Shown here: positions 1 to 9,575 of the stretch, one piece after another
How positions within the stretch are numbered: position 1 is the stretch's first letter
Layout: each line of letters opens with the position of its first letter
Origin: an uncultured Cytophagales bacterium
GTDB taxonomy: Bacteria; Bacteroidota; Bacteroidia; Cytophagales; Cyclobacteriaceae
DNA: 64,000 nt
Assembly (NCBI GenBank): GCA_913057175.1
Contig: CAJXNP010000007.1
Location: forward strand, 241,001-305,000
Direction: 5' to 3'
The notes under the pieces: generated by a model
The model's input: the letters and a program-made list of their open reading frames with translations, nothing else
The model's database searches: none
Told to the model about the DNA's origin: nothing
Made by a program: the position numbers and the translations under genes

Positions 1-714
1 ATTGATTGGCATGATCTGACTTCTCTTTTTCTCATTCGCTGCATGCAACGACAAAGCCAGGTTAAACTTCACATCATCATCTCCGAGCTTTTTGATCATC
101 TTGGCAATACCAGCTGTTGAAACGGTAATTCTTCTTGGAGACATTCCTAACCCTTTTTCGGATGTAATGAGCTCCACTGATTTTATCACGTTTTGATAAT
201 TCAAAAGTGGTTCTCCCATTCCCATGTAAACAATATTTGTCAGCGGCGCGTTGTAATATTTTTCTGCCTGGTTCTTTATGGCTACTACCTGGTCATATAT
301 TTCAGGAGCATCCAGGTTTCTTTTTCTATCCAAAAATCCTGTAGCGCAAAATTTACAACTGAGTGAACACCCTACCTGCGAAGAAATACAAGCCGTCATG
401 CGTTTTTCAGCAGGGATCAATACGCCCTCTATGAGATGATTGTCATAAAGTTTAAAGGCGGATTTAATGGTTTGATCAGAGCTTATTTGCTCCTTGTGAG
501 CGACCAAACTGCGAATTTCAAAATGATCGTTTAGTAACTCACGCGTTTTAAGTGAAAGATTAGTCATTTCCTCAAAAGAAGTAGCAGACTTGTTCCATAG
601 CCAGTCGTAAACCTGCTTTGCCCGAAATGCCTTTTCACCAATTTGGGTAAAATAACTGGTCAGCTCTTCCTGACCAAATAGTCTGATATCCTTCTTTTCT
701 CCCGTCGCGATCAT
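1..714 (-). CDS. rlmN: 23S rRNA (adenine(2503)-C(2))-methyltransferase, 3' part cut by window edge
   Basis: Radical-SAM enzyme that methylates C2 of A2503 in 23S rRNA (and A37 of some tRNAs in characterised homologues). The first 238 codons are present; the C-terminal part lies beyond base 1. The translation shows the radical-SAM cluster motif CSLSCKFC near residue 120, followed by ATGFLDRKRNL, the MGMGEPLLN motif and the LALSLHAANE segment, all diagnostic of RlmN rather than Cfr. The ATG at 714-712 is the only sensible start. A TAATTTTG element (minus strand, 726-719) ends only four bases before the ATG, so a leaderless or near-leaderless mRNA is possible, although no -33 TTG is correctly spaced. 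It is transcribed in the same direction as the EEP gene behind it, with a 31-bp gap. Confidence 0.95.
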   Translation of the reverse strand, partial: MIATGEKKDIRLFGQEELTSYFTQIGEKAFRAKQVYDWLWNKSATSFEEMTNLSLKTRELLNDHFEIRSLVAHKEQISSDQTIKSAFKLYDNHLIEGVLIPAEKRMTACISSQVGCSLSCKFCATGFLDRKRNLDAPEIYDQVVAIKNQAEKYYNAPLTNIVYMGMGEPLLNYQNVIKSVELITSEKGLGMSPRRITVSTAGIAKMIKKLGDDDVKFNLALSLHAANEKKRSQIMPIN

Positions 715-745
715 CCTGCAAAATTAATTGATAATTAGGAATTAT

Positions 746-1795
746 TTAATTTTCCAATGAATAAACGGATGAAATGGGAAAATGGTCAGATTCCTTCATT
801 TTTCGATGAGTAGCAAATTTTTTAATGCTGATCTCGTCACTATGGAATTGATTGTCGATTCTCAGAAAAAATAGTTTGCCATTGTACGAAAACCCAAAAC
901 CTTTTCCCTTTGCTTCGAAGGAGTTGTTTAATCGCTGACGTAATCGAAAGTAGGCGTAACTGTATGGCACCTCATTGATATCACCACTAACGATCACTGG
1001 ATAGGGGCTGTCGATGATACTTTTAATCAAATAATTAACCTGAATAGATCGATGGATGAATCCTGATTTTAACCGGTAGCCTGTATCTAAATAAGTTTTC
1101 TGAATTCTTTCCGCATCTGTGACGTTCTCCTCATCAATCGCCATGGATTCGAGATGGATACAATAAACTCTTAGGGTATCCTCATTCACAATGATATCTG
1201 ACCAGATGGAGTTCAAAAACTTGCCATCCTCGTCCTTTATTTCACCACTCTTAACTATAGGATAGCGGCTGAAAATCGCTTGTCCAAATTGTCCATTTCT
1301 GCTGTCCTGGTGCCTTATTTTAAAATGACTATGTTTCCATCCGCTATGTTTAAGTTTGCCGGTAACATTAAAGATCTCTGAATTATCCTGATTATAAAAT
1401 TCCTGAAAGCACTTTATTGGAGAGTCATCATCCATCACCCAGCTAATCATTTTTTTTGAAGATGTATATCCTTCATTGAGATGTGCATAATTATTAAATA
1501 CGCGGACATTGTAACTAAGAACTTTGAAGGAGTTTTCTTCATCCTCATCCCAGTTGCTCATCTGAATAGTCATTTTTAAAAATGGAAAACCTACAACAAG
1601 CAGAACAAGGTGCAGGTAAAAAGTGCCTTTTCGTTTTTTTCTGTGGAAGATCAACCCTGCCAGGTGGTAGATAATAAATAAAGGAATGGTGAGGGATAAA
1701 AAGCCAGCAATCCAGATATTCTCAGGTGATATGAAAACACTTGAGTAGCTCAGGAGGGTCAAAAACAATAGAGAATATCGGTATATTTTCTTCAA
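746..1795 (-). CDS. Membrane-anchored endonuclease/exonuclease/phosphatase family protein
   Basis: Member of the EEP fold (DNase I/AP endonuclease/inositol phosphatase-like). Residues 1-75 form two or three hydrophobic helices, so the catalytic domain is membrane-tethered; the side it faces is uncertain. The catalytic domain (about 88-349) shows SYNVRVFN, QEF (the metal-binding Glu near residue 132), SGDINEVP and the terminal SDHFPI motif, so the active site looks intact. The substrate cannot be read from sequence; many Bacteroidota carry such proteins annotated only by fold. The start is TTG at 1795: a stop lies three codons upstream of it, and the next in-frame ATG would remove the membrane part. 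It reads away from proC, with a 137-bp divergent intergenic region between them. Confidence 0.85.
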   Translation of the reverse strand: MKKIYRYSLLFLTLLSYSSVFISPENIWIAGFLSLTIPLFIIYHLAGLIFHRKKRKGTFYLHLVLLVVGFPFLKMTIQMSNWDEDEENSFKVLSYNVRVFNNYAHLNEGYTSSKKMISWVMDDDSPIKCFQEFYNQDNSEIFNVTGKLKHSGWKHSHFKIRHQDSRNGQFGQAIFSRYPIVKSGEIKDEDGKFLNSIWSDIIVNEDTLRVYCIHLESMAIDEENVTDAERIQKTYLDTGYRLKSGFIHRSIQVNYLIKSIIDSPYPVIVSGDINEVPYSYAYFRLRQRLNNSFEAKGKGFGFSYNGKLFFLRIDNQFHSDEISIKKFATHRKMKESDHFPISSVYSLEN

Positions 1796-1932
1796 TTCAG
1801 CCTGTTAAATTTTACCGGTCAACGCGAATCATTTTAATTCAATATAAATAAAATGAAATTTTAGATACACAGTAAAATTTATGACTGAAAGAATTAAAAT
1901 GTATTTTTGCTTAAAATTGAACTTTTTGAAGC

Positions 1933-2721
1933 ATGAGTAAAAAGAAAATAGCCATCATCGGGGGAGGAAATTTAGGTGCATCAATCGCCGAAGGCCTTGT
2001 CAGGTCAGATCAGTACGAAACTAAGGATATTTCGGTGACAAGACATAAAATTGAGTTACTCAAACATCTTTCTGAATCCGGTGTAAATGTTCATTCTGAT
2101 AACATTTTAGCGGTGCAAAATTCTGATGTTGTTATTATTGCGGTGAAGCCTTATAACGTTGATAAGATTCTCAATGAGATCAAGCCGGCTTTGACATCAG
2201 ATCATGTACTTGTTTCAGTTGCAACAGGAATTTCCATCAGTCATATGCAAACTGTAGTCGGTGAAAGCGTACCAGTCTTCCGTGCAATGCCCAATACAGC
2301 TATTTCTATAAGGGAGTCAATGACATGTATTTGTACGAATAATGGTGACAAAGTCAATAAAGACGAAATTGTCAAATTATTTGATCAATTGGGGACGAGT
2401 ATTATAATCCAGGAAGAACTGATGGATGCAGCTACTGTTCTCGCAGCATGCGGAATTGCTTACGCTCTCAGGTTTATTCGGGCAGCCTCTCAGGGAGGAA
2501 TTGAAATTGGATTTGATGCCAATACTGCACAAAAAATAGCCGCACAAACAGTGAAAGGGGCAGCAGGCTTATTAATTGAAGGAGGTCAGCATCCTGAAAG
2601 GGAAATTGACAAAGTGACCACACCTCAGGGATGCACGATTGCAGGATTGAATGAAATGGAACACCAGGGTTTTAGCTCATCATTGATCAAGGGGATCTTA
2701 ACTTCTTACCAAAAGATTTGA
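1933..2721 (+). CDS. proC: Pyrroline-5-carboxylate reductase
   Basis: Catalyses the last step of proline synthesis, NAD(P)H-dependent reduction of 1-pyrroline-5-carboxylate. The 262-residue length is typical. The N-terminal Rossmann motif GGGNLGASIAEGL is at residues 10-22, followed by VSVATGIS, the RAMPNTA substrate loop and the C-terminal VTTPQGCTIAGLNEME helix that builds the dimer. A TATTTTTG -7-like element lies at 1902-1909, 24 bp before the ATG, without an obvious -33 TTG. The stop overlaps the TTG start of the next gene, so proC, the phosphatase gene and the macrodomain gene probably share a transcript. proA and proB are not in the window. Confidence 0.95.
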   Translation: MSKKKIAIIGGGNLGASIAEGLVRSDQYETKDISVTRHKIELLKHLSESGVNVHSDNILAVQNSDVVIIAVKPYNVDKILNEIKPALTSDHVLVSVATGISISHMQTVVGESVPVFRAMPNTAISIRESMTCICTNNGDKVNKDEIVKLFDQLGTSIIIQEELMDAATVLAACGIAYALRFIRAASQGGIEIGFDANTAQKIAAQTVKGAAGLLIEGGQHPEREIDKVTTPQGCTIAGLNEMEHQGFSSSLIKGILTSYQKI

Positions 2722-3392
2722 ACCGGTCAATCGCAATCGGTGATATTCACGGCTGCCTGAAAACCCTCGTTTATTTGATTGAAAAGGAAATTCTGCTGAC
2801 CAAAGAGGATAAACTTTTTTTACTGGGCGATTATGTTAACAAGGGCCCTGACTCCAAAGGCGTTATCGATTATCTGATTTCATTGAAAAAACAGAATTAT
2901 CAAGTGGAATGCCTGAGGGGGAATCACGACCAACTGATGCTTGACGCATGGAAAAGCGATGACAAATCTGAAAATTGGATATTGAAAGGTGGTGATAGTA
3001 CTTTGAGAAGTTTCCAATGTGAAACCATTTCCGATATTCCATCAACCTATTATTCATTTCTTAGTGCGACTCCTTTTTTTGTTGAGCTGGAAAATCACTT
3101 CCTTATCCACGCTGGTTTTGATTTTAATGCAAATGAAATATTTGAAGACACCTACTCCATGCTGAATATCCGGGATATGAATGTTGATCCGTCTAAAATC
3201 GAAGGGAAAAAAATAATTCATGGGCATGTACCTGTCGAGCTGGAATTTCTTTTAGGTAAAATGAAAAGCGAATGGAACGAGATTTCCATTGACACGGGTT
3301 GTGTTTATGTTGATCAACCAGGAAAAGGATATTTGACGGCTATGATTTTAGATACGTATGAGTTATTTTATGTGAAGAACAAAGACCTTTAA
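2718..3392 (+). CDS. PPP-family metallophosphoesterase (serine/threonine phosphatase-like)
   Basis: A 224-residue calcineurin-like phosphoesterase of the bacteriophage-lambda/PrpA type. Metal-binding motifs are GDIHG (8-12), [10 protein letters not shown] (37-46), GNHD (68-71), IHAG and HGHVPVE near residue 175. The second motif reads N-K where the family usually has D-R, a conservative but notable change at the residues that handle phosphate. The TTG start at 2718 overlaps the proC stop (TTGA); it is required because GDIHG begins only eight residues in and no ATG lies upstream in frame. The stop is 2 bp before the macrodomain gene. The true substrate (phosphoprotein, dinucleotide polyphosphate or other) is unknown. 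Confidence 0.85.
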   Translation: MNRSIAIGDIHGCLKTLVYLIEKEILLTKEDKLFLLGDYVNKGPDSKGVIDYLISLKKQNYQVECLRGNHDQLMLDAWKSDDKSENWILKGGDSTLRSFQCETISDIPSTYYSFLSATPFFVELENHFLIHAGFDFNANEIFEDTYSMLNIRDMNVDPSKIEGKKIIHGHVPVELEFLLGKMKSEWNEISIDTGCVYVDQPGKGYLTAMILDTYELFYVKNKDL

Positions 3393-3394
3393 CC

Positions 3395-3895
3395 ATGGCC
3401 ATACAACTAATCCAGGGAGATATCACAAAGATGGAAACAGATATAATTGTTAATGCCGCCAATTCCGGATTACGTGGAGGTGGAGGGGTAGATGGTGCTA
3501 TTCATCGTGCTGGAGGTCCTGAAATAATGGAAGAATGCAGAAAAATCGGAGGTTGCCCAACAGGCCAGGCAGTTATTACAACAGCTGGAAATTTGCCAGC
3601 AAAGAAAGTAATCCACACAGTGGGACCTGTCTGGAACGGAGGGAATAAGAATGAAGAAGAATTATTGCAATCAGCTTACTTAAACTGTTTGAAACTTGTT
3701 GAAAGATACGAGTACAAGAGCATAGCATTTCCAAATATCAGCACAGGAGTTTACGGCTTCCCAAAAGAAAAGGCAGCACATATTGCCATAAAAACTGCCA
3801 AAGGCTTTCTGAAAGATCATTCAGATGTGGATATCTACTTTGTGTGTTTTGATGATGAAAACTTCAATTTATATCAAAATTTGCTGAGAAATTAG
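3395..3895 (+). CDS. Macrodomain protein, O-acetyl-ADP-ribose deacetylase type
   Basis: A stand-alone 166-residue macrodomain of the YmdB/MacroD class, which hydrolyses O-acetyl-ADP-ribose or removes mono-ADP-ribose from acidic residues. The diagnostic blocks are present: [18 protein letters not shown] (residues 20-37, adenine and distal-ribose binding plus the Asn/Asp pair), [23 protein letters not shown], and [11 protein letters not shown] near 115-125, the diphosphate loop. It follows the phosphatase gene by 2 bp and is probably co-transcribed with it and with proC. No sirtuin or ADP-ribosyltransferase gene lies in the window. The exact substrate is inferred from the family only. Confidence 0.9.
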   Translation: MAIQLIQGDITKMETDIIVNAANSGLRGGGGVDGAIHRAGGPEIMEECRKIGGCPTGQAVITTAGNLPAKKVIHTVGPVWNGGNKNEEELLQSAYLNCLKLVERYEYKSIAFPNISTGVYGFPKEKAAHIAIKTAKGFLKDHSDVDIYFVCFDDENFNLYQNLLRN

Positions 3896-4085
3896 CCAAA
3901 GAAATTAATGCACAATTTATCGCAAAAGATAAATGACCCATCTTATTCATTTAAAGAGCAATTATTCAAAGCAAATATTCATTCTGACCGCTCATAAATA
4001 TTATTATTAGAATAGTATTAACTTAAATAACTTTGCACCGGAGTTTTTACGTATAATCATCACTGCAGCAAATCAATCGCATTAC

Positions 4086-5159
4086 ATGAAAAGTGGAATA
4101 AAATGGATTTCCATTCTTTTGATCATATCAATAATTGGATATTTCGCTTATCCAAAAATTAAGGCTCAGTTTGTTACTGAAAGTTCGGAAGAACAGCCAC
4201 CTCAACGTTCATCGTCCAGCGGTCTTCCGGTATCTGCCCAAGTCATAAAAGCCGAAAAAATAGATGATAAAATCAATGTTACGGGATCTGTTATCGCAAA
4301 CGAATCGGTCGAACTGAAAAGTGAGATATCTGGAAAGATCGTCAGGATCTATTTCAAAGAAGGAAGTTCAGTTAAAAAAGGCGATTTGTTACTAAGCATT
4401 GAGGATGATGAGCTATCTGCTCAATTGGAGCGATTAAGAAATCAAAAGGAATTACTGGATCAAAGTGAATATCGTAACCGACAACTTTTAGATAGAGAGG
4501 CCATCAGCCAGGAGGAATATGACATATCCTTGACGGAACTCAAAACTGCTGAGGCCGATCTGAAACTTGTCATGGCTCAACTGGCCAAGACAAAAATCAA
4601 GGCTCCCTTTAACGGAATTGTCGGATTAAGGCATGTTAGTGAAGGAAGCTACATCACTCCCACTACAAGCATTACTAATATTTACAACATCGATCCGGCA
4701 AAAATCGATTTTTCCATCCCGGGAAAATACAGCAACAGAGTCAACCTTGGTGACAAGATCCGTTTTGTGACGGATGCTGTTGAGGAATACAGGGAAGCAG
4801 ATATTTACGCTATTGAGCCACAAGTAGATCCTACTACCAGAACATTGAGTATGAGGGCAGTTTGTAGCAATAAAGATCATGCCCTGTTGCCTGGTCAGTT
4901 TGCAAAAATAGAATTGATCTTTCATACTTATGATAATGCCATTCTCGTGCCTACGGAGGCAGTCATTCCTGAACTTGGAGGACACAAGGTTTTCGTTAGC
5001 AAAAATGGAAGGGCAGAAACAGTACAGGTAAAAACGGGCCTGAGAACGGATAGAAATGTCGAGATTGTCTCAGGGCTAAATCCAAATGATACGATTATAA
5101 CTTCGGGGTTGCTTCAGTTGAATCCAGGCTCACCAGTTTCATTAACTTTAATCAATTAA
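4086..5159 (+). CDS. RND efflux system periplasmic adaptor (membrane fusion protein)
   Basis: First gene of a three-gene tripartite efflux operon. The 357-residue protein has an uncleaved or lipid-less N-terminal membrane helix (about 5-22), a Ser-rich spacer, and then the split biotinyl-lipoyl half motifs (SGKIVRIYFKEGSSVKKGDLLL and KIKAPFNGIVGLRHVSEGSYI) around a short helical hairpin. The beta-barrel and membrane-proximal domains follow. It links the inner-membrane pump to the outer-membrane channel. A TAACTTTG -7-like element (4028-4035) lies 50 bp before the ATG and may be the operon promoter, although no good -33 TTG is seen. The next gene starts 1 bp after the stop. The substrate range is not predictable. 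Confidence 0.92.
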   Translation: MKSGIKWISILLIISIIGYFAYPKIKAQFVTESSEEQPPQRSSSSGLPVSAQVIKAEKIDDKINVTGSVIANESVELKSEISGKIVRIYFKEGSSVKKGDLLLSIEDDELSAQLERLRNQKELLDQSEYRNRQLLDREAISQEEYDISLTELKTAEADLKLVMAQLAKTKIKAPFNGIVGLRHVSEGSYITPTTSITNIYNIDPAKIDFSIPGKYSNRVNLGDKIRFVTDAVEEYREADIYAIEPQVDPTTRTLSMRAVCSNKDHALLPGQFAKIELIFHTYDNAILVPTEAVIPELGGHKVFVSKNGRAETVQVKTGLRTDRNVEIVSGLNPNDTIITSGLLQLNPGSPVSLTLIN

Positions 5160-5160
5160 C

Positions 5161-8100
5161 ATGAGTTTAGCATCCGTTAGCATCGATCGACCGGTTCTGG
5201 CAATAGTCATGTCAATTGTCATTGTAATATTTGGATTTGTGGGATTGAATTTTTTGGGAGTCAGAGAGTACCCTAGTGTTGACCCTCCAATCATTACGGT
5301 CGCTACCAATTATGTCGGCGCCAATTCTGAAGTTATCGAATCTCAGATTACCGAACCTCTTGAGGAATCCATCAATGGAATTGCAGGAATTAAATCGCTA
5401 ACATCCGTCAGCAGGGACGGAAGAAGCACCATTTCAGTGGAGTTTGACCTTGACACGGACCTTGAAGCTGCCGCTAATGATGTCCGTGACCGGGTCTCTC
5501 GTGCACTTTATAACTTACCTCCTGATGCGGACCCACCGATTGTTTCGAAAGCTGATGCTGATTCATGGCCAATTATTATTACAAGTATCAAAAGCGATTC
5601 GAGATCATTACTTGAGCTCACCCAGATTGCAGAGAATATTTTTAAGGAAAGGTATCAGACAATTCCCGGAGTAAGTCAGGCAAATGTTTGGGGAGCGAAA
5701 AAATATTCCATGAGATTATGGCTGGATCCAATGAAGTTGGCTGCCTATCAACTCACCCCAATTGATGTTCTGGATGCAGTTGACAGGAACAATGTAGATC
5801 TTCCAACGGGAATGGTGGAAGGGATGAATACTGAGCTAACTGTTCGTACAAGGGGACAGCTTCTAACGCCACAAGAATTTAACGACCTCATCATAAAAGA
5901 AGAAGGGAATAACATTGTAAGGTTTAGGGATATTGGCAATGCGGAGCTTTCACCTGAAAATTTGCGTACCAGCTTAAAACGCGATGGAGTGCCGATGGTA
6001 ATGCCAATCATCATTGCCCAACCAGGTTCCAATCACATTGATATTTCAAGAGAGTTTTACAAACGATTTGAATCAATTAAAAAAGACTTGCCTCCCGATG
6101 TTGAAGCAGAGCTGGTTTTTGACAGTACAGAATACATTCAGGAGTCTATCGATGAGGTAGAACAAACAATTATTGTGGCGTTTTGTCTTGTTGTAATAAT
6201 CATATTTCTGTTTTTAAGGGACTGGAGGACAACATTGATCCCGGTTATTACCATTCCCGTTTCTTTGATAGGTGCTTTTTTTGTACTCTACGTTCTCGAT
6301 TATTCGATCAACGTACTCACACTATTGGGAGTGGTATTAGCAATCGGATTGGTTGTCGATGATACGATTGTTGTACTTGAAAACATTTACAAGAGGATTG
6401 AAGATAAAGAAGAACCGCATAAGGCAGGAAAAGAAGGAACTCAGGAAATTTTCTTTGCCGTAATCTCTACAACAATTGCTTTGGTGGCAGTATTTCTACC
6501 ACTTATATTTTTACAGGGATTGACGGGCAGATTGTTCCGCGAATTTGGCGTCACCATTTCAGCTGCGGTGATCATTTCTTCATTTGTAGCGTTGACGATG
6601 ACACCTATGCTGTCATCAAGGCTTTTACGGGCAAGACATAAAAAACCCTGGTTTTATACCAAGACAGAACCATTCTTCGAAAAATTAAATGGGTTTTACA
6701 ATAGGTCATTAGAGGCATTTATGGAAGGCCGTTGGCTGGCAATTGTCATTATGCTGATAACGGGAGTAATCGCTTACTATTTGTTTGTAAAACTTCCAAC
6801 AGAACTAGCCCCAATGGAAGACAGGAATGCCTTTAGAGTAATTGCAGAAGGGCCACAGGGCACTACTTTCGAATACATGGATAGTTATGTGCTGGAAATG
6901 GTTGAAGTTATTCTGGATGAAGTTCCGGAAAAGAGATTTATCGGTTCTGTCACCTCACCTGGGTTTGGTGCATCATCTTCCGTTAATTCGGCATTCTTTT
7001 TTGTCATTTTAAAAAATAAAAGTCAGAGAGAACGATCACAAAATGAGATTGTTCAAAAAATCACACCTTTTGTTCAAAAGAATACAAAAGCACGTGCTTT
7101 TGTTGTTCAGCCGGAAACGATTGGAACAGGTGGTATCCGTGGTTTGCCGGTACAATATGTTTTGCAGGCGCCAAACCTGGAAAAATTGAAAGAAGTGCTA
7201 CCTGAGTTTATGGAAAAAGCATATCAGGATCCAACATTTGAAATTGTTGATCTAGATATGAAATTCAATAAACCCGAAATCAATATTGATATTGATCGGG
7301 ACAGAGCCCGCGCAATGGGTGTTTCAATCATGGATATTGCACAAACACTGCAGCTGGCATTTAGTGGTCAGCGATTTGGATATTTTATCATGGATGGAAA
7401 ACAATACCAGATCATCGGGCAGGTAACGCGTGAAAACAGAAGCGCACCGATCGACCTTCAATCCATATATGTCCGCAATAATGAAGGGCAGATTATTCAG
7501 CTGGACAACCTGGTTAAATTAAGGGAAGAAAGCAATCCGCCTCAATTATACAGGTATAACCGGTTTGTATCGGCAACAGTCTCAGCCAATACTGTCGAAG
7601 GCAAAACACTCGGGGACGGCATAGAAGCAATGGAGCGAATAGGAGGCGATGTTTTGGATGAATCTTTTTCTACAACATTTTCCGGGACATCCAGCGAATT
7701 CAAAGAGAGTGGATCAAGCTTATTGTTCGCATTTATTTTTGCCCTGGTTTTGATCTACCTGGCTCTATCAGCCCAGTTTGAAAGTTTTCGCGATCCGCTG
7801 ATTATCATGCTTACTGTTCCACTTGCTATGGCCGGAGCATTGCTCACCTTATTGTTTTTCGGACAAACCCTCAATATTTTCAGTGAAATTGGGATCATCA
7901 TGTTGATTGGCCTGGTGACAAAAAATGGTATCCTGATTGTCGAATTTGCCAATCAGAGGAAAGCCAGAGGCGAGGACGTGAAAACTGCTATTGTCAAAGC
8001 AGCAGAAGCCAGGTTCAGACCTATTCTTATGACCAGCCTTTCTACCATTTTGGGTATTCTGCCTATCGCACTGGCTTTGGGTGCTGGTGCGGAAAGCCGT

Positions 8101-8220
8101 GTGTCAATGGGACTGGCAGTTATCGGAGGCCTTTTATTTTCAACAATATTAACTCTATACGTAATACCGGCAATTTATTCCTACGTTAGTGGTAAAGAGA
8201 AACGAATGGCTAGATTTTAA
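5161..8220 (+). CDS. RND multidrug-type efflux pump, inner-membrane permease (HAE1 family)
   Basis: Proton-driven trimeric pump of the AcrB/MexF type, 1019 residues, close to the family norm. The N-terminal helix is followed by the first large periplasmic loop (about 35-335). TM2-TM7 include GVVLAIGLVVDDTIVVLENIYKR, with the paired Asp residues of the TM4 proton relay. The second periplasmic loop (about 555-860) and TM8-TM12, with the GLVTKNGILIVEFANQ motif carrying the TM10 Lys, complete the fold. The pattern matches hydrophobe/amphiphile export rather than heavy-metal export (no HME signature). It lies 1 bp after the adaptor gene and abuts the channel gene. Confidence 0.95.
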   Translation: MSLASVSIDRPVLAIVMSIVIVIFGFVGLNFLGVREYPSVDPPIITVATNYVGANSEVIESQITEPLEESINGIAGIKSLTSVSRDGRSTISVEFDLDTDLEAAANDVRDRVSRALYNLPPDADPPIVSKADADSWPIIITSIKSDSRSLLELTQIAENIFKERYQTIPGVSQANVWGAKKYSMRLWLDPMKLAAYQLTPIDVLDAVDRNNVDLPTGMVEGMNTELTVRTRGQLLTPQEFNDLIIKEEGNNIVRFRDIGNAELSPENLRTSLKRDGVPMVMPIIIAQPGSNHIDISREFYKRFESIKKDLPPDVEAELVFDSTEYIQESIDEVEQTIIVAFCLVVIIIFLFLRDWRTTLIPVITIPVSLIGAFFVLYVLDYSINVLTLLGVVLAIGLVVDDTIVVLENIYKRIEDKEEPHKAGKEGTQEIFFAVISTTIALVAVFLPLIFLQGLTGRLFREFGVTISAAVIISSFVALTMTPMLSSRLLRARHKKPWFYTKTEPFFEKLNGFYNRSLEAFMEGRWLAIVIMLITGVIAYYLFVKLPTELAPMEDRNAFRVIAEGPQGTTFEYMDSYVLEMVEVILDEVPEKRFIGSVTSPGFGASSSVNSAFFFVILKNKSQRERSQNEIVQKITPFVQKNTKARAFVVQPETIGTGGIRGLPVQYVLQAPNLEKLKEVLPEFMEKAYQDPTFEIVDLDMKFNKPEINIDIDRDRARAMGVSIMDIAQTLQLAFSGQRFGYFIMDGKQYQIIGQVTRENRSAPIDLQSIYVRNNEGQIIQLDNLVKLREESNPPQLYRYNRFVSATVSANTVEGKTLGDGIEAMERIGGDVLDESFSTTFSGTSSEFKESGSSLLFAFIFALVLIYLALSAQFESFRDPLIIMLTVPLAMAGALLTLLFFGQTLNIFSEIGIIMLIGLVTKNGILIVEFANQRKARGEDVKTAIVKAAEARFRPILMTSLSTILGILPIALALGAGAESRVSMGLAVIGGLLFSTILTLYVIPAIYSYVSGKEKRMARF

Positions 8221-8226
8221 TTGATT

Positions 8227-9573
8227 ATGATGCATCATAAACCCATAACCATTTTTCTACTTCTCGTATTTTTTTCATCACAAGTCTTATCACAGGAGGA
8301 ACTAACCCTCGAAGAAGCTATTGCAACTGGCTTGGATAAAAACTATTCTATAAGGATTGCAGATAAGAACTATGAAATTGATCAAAACAACAATACGATA
8401 GGAAATGCTGGATTCCTGCCCGTTATCGATTTGAGTGCTGGTAAAGTCTATCAAAGTCAGGATGTCGATTTGGAAATACAGGGTGCTGAAGGAACTTTCA
8501 ATGTTTCGAGGGATGGGGCAAAATCTGACCGGTTTAATGCAGATGCCCAGCTAAGCTGGACCATATTTGACGGCTTGGGAATGTTCATTACAAAGGATAA
8601 GCTTGAGGAGTTTGAAATTGCTGGTGAATTGTCATTCAGAATAGCACTCGAAAATACCGTTGCGGCTGTTCAAAGTGCATATTATCGGGTAGTTGTAGAG
8701 CAAGCGAGGTATGGTGTGCTGGAACAGACATTGGAACTTTCTGCACAACGAACGGAATTTTCACAGTCAAGATACGAAATTGGCAAAGGTTCTAAAATCG
8801 ATTACCTGTCAGCACAGGTTGACTACAATTCCGATCAGACGGACTTGATCGTGCAGCGGGAAGTACTGCAAATGGCACGCGTTGATTTGAATGTCTTAAT
8901 GGGTCAGGATCCGGAATTGAATTATGTGGCGATCGATACCTTCACCATTAATGATCAGTTGCTGTACGAAGATGTTAAAGAAAAAATCGTTAGCCTGAAC
9001 CCACAACTTTTATTTGCAATCAATGAACAAAATATTGCCTATTCTGAGTACAAGGAATTTGTGTCCCTGCGATACCCAACCATTGATCTCGATGTAGCGT
9101 ACGGGTATGGCACTTCCAACAACGATGCAGGACAGCTAAGGAGCTCGCAAACCCAGGGTTGGACATATGGTCTTTCTGCTTCATGGAATATTTTTGATGG
9201 ATTTAACAAAAACCGTCAAATTCAAAATGCCCGGATCCGAAGAGAAACGACTATGTTACAAAAGGAAGAAATCGAACTACAATTGTTAGGGGATTTGCGA
9301 AAAAGATACAGCAATTACGTCAATAGCATCGAGCTTGTTGGTCTTGAGAAGGAAAACGTTGAAGTGGCGATAGAAAACGAAGAAATTGCTATTGACCGGT
9401 ACAAACTGGGTGTGGGGACCTTTCTCGAATTGCGAGAAGCCCAGCAAAACAACGTGGATGCCCAAACCCGATTACTTAATGCACAGCTGGTTGCTAAGCT
9501 TGCTGAAATTGAACTTTTGAGATTGAGTGGAAATATTTTAGGGGAACAGGGGGGTTATCAAATTGGAAGATAG
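8227..9573 (+). CDS. TolC-family outer-membrane efflux channel
   Basis: Third component of the RND operon, an outer-membrane factor with a signal peptide (hydrophobic 6-21, ending at SQ before EELTLEEAI). The typical start LTLEEAIATGLDKNYSIRIAD is followed by two homologous coiled-coil halves; the repeated segment LSWTIFDG (about 105) and ASWNIFDGFNK (about 320) marks the internal duplication. Total length is about 448 residues, usual for TolC proteins. I chose ATG 8227; TTG 8221 directly after the pump stop is in frame, and ATG 8230 is also possible. The reading frame ends 2 bp before the convergent acetyltransferase-like gene. Confidence 0.92.
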   Translation: MMHHKPITIFLLLVFFSSQVLSQEELTLEEAIATGLDKNYSIRIADKNYEIDQNNNTIGNAGFLPVIDLSAGKVYQSQDVDLEIQGAEGTFNVSRDGAKSDRFNADAQLSWTIFDGLGMFITKDKLEEFEIAGELSFRIALENTVAAVQSAYYRVVVEQARYGVLEQTLELSAQRTEFSQSRYEIGKGSKIDYLSAQVDYNSDQTDLIVQREVLQMARVDLNVLMGQDPELNYVAIDTFTINDQLLYEDVKEKIVSLNPQLLFAINEQNIAYSEYKEFVSLRYPTIDLDVAYGYGTSNNDAGQLRSSQTQGWTYGLSASWNIFDGFNKNRQIQNARIRRETTMLQKEEIELQLLGDLRKRYSNYVNSIELVGLEKENVEVAIENEEIAIDRYKLGVGTFLELREAQQNNVDAQTRLLNAQLVAKLAEIELLRLSGNILGEQGGYQIGR

Positions 9574-9575
9574 CT

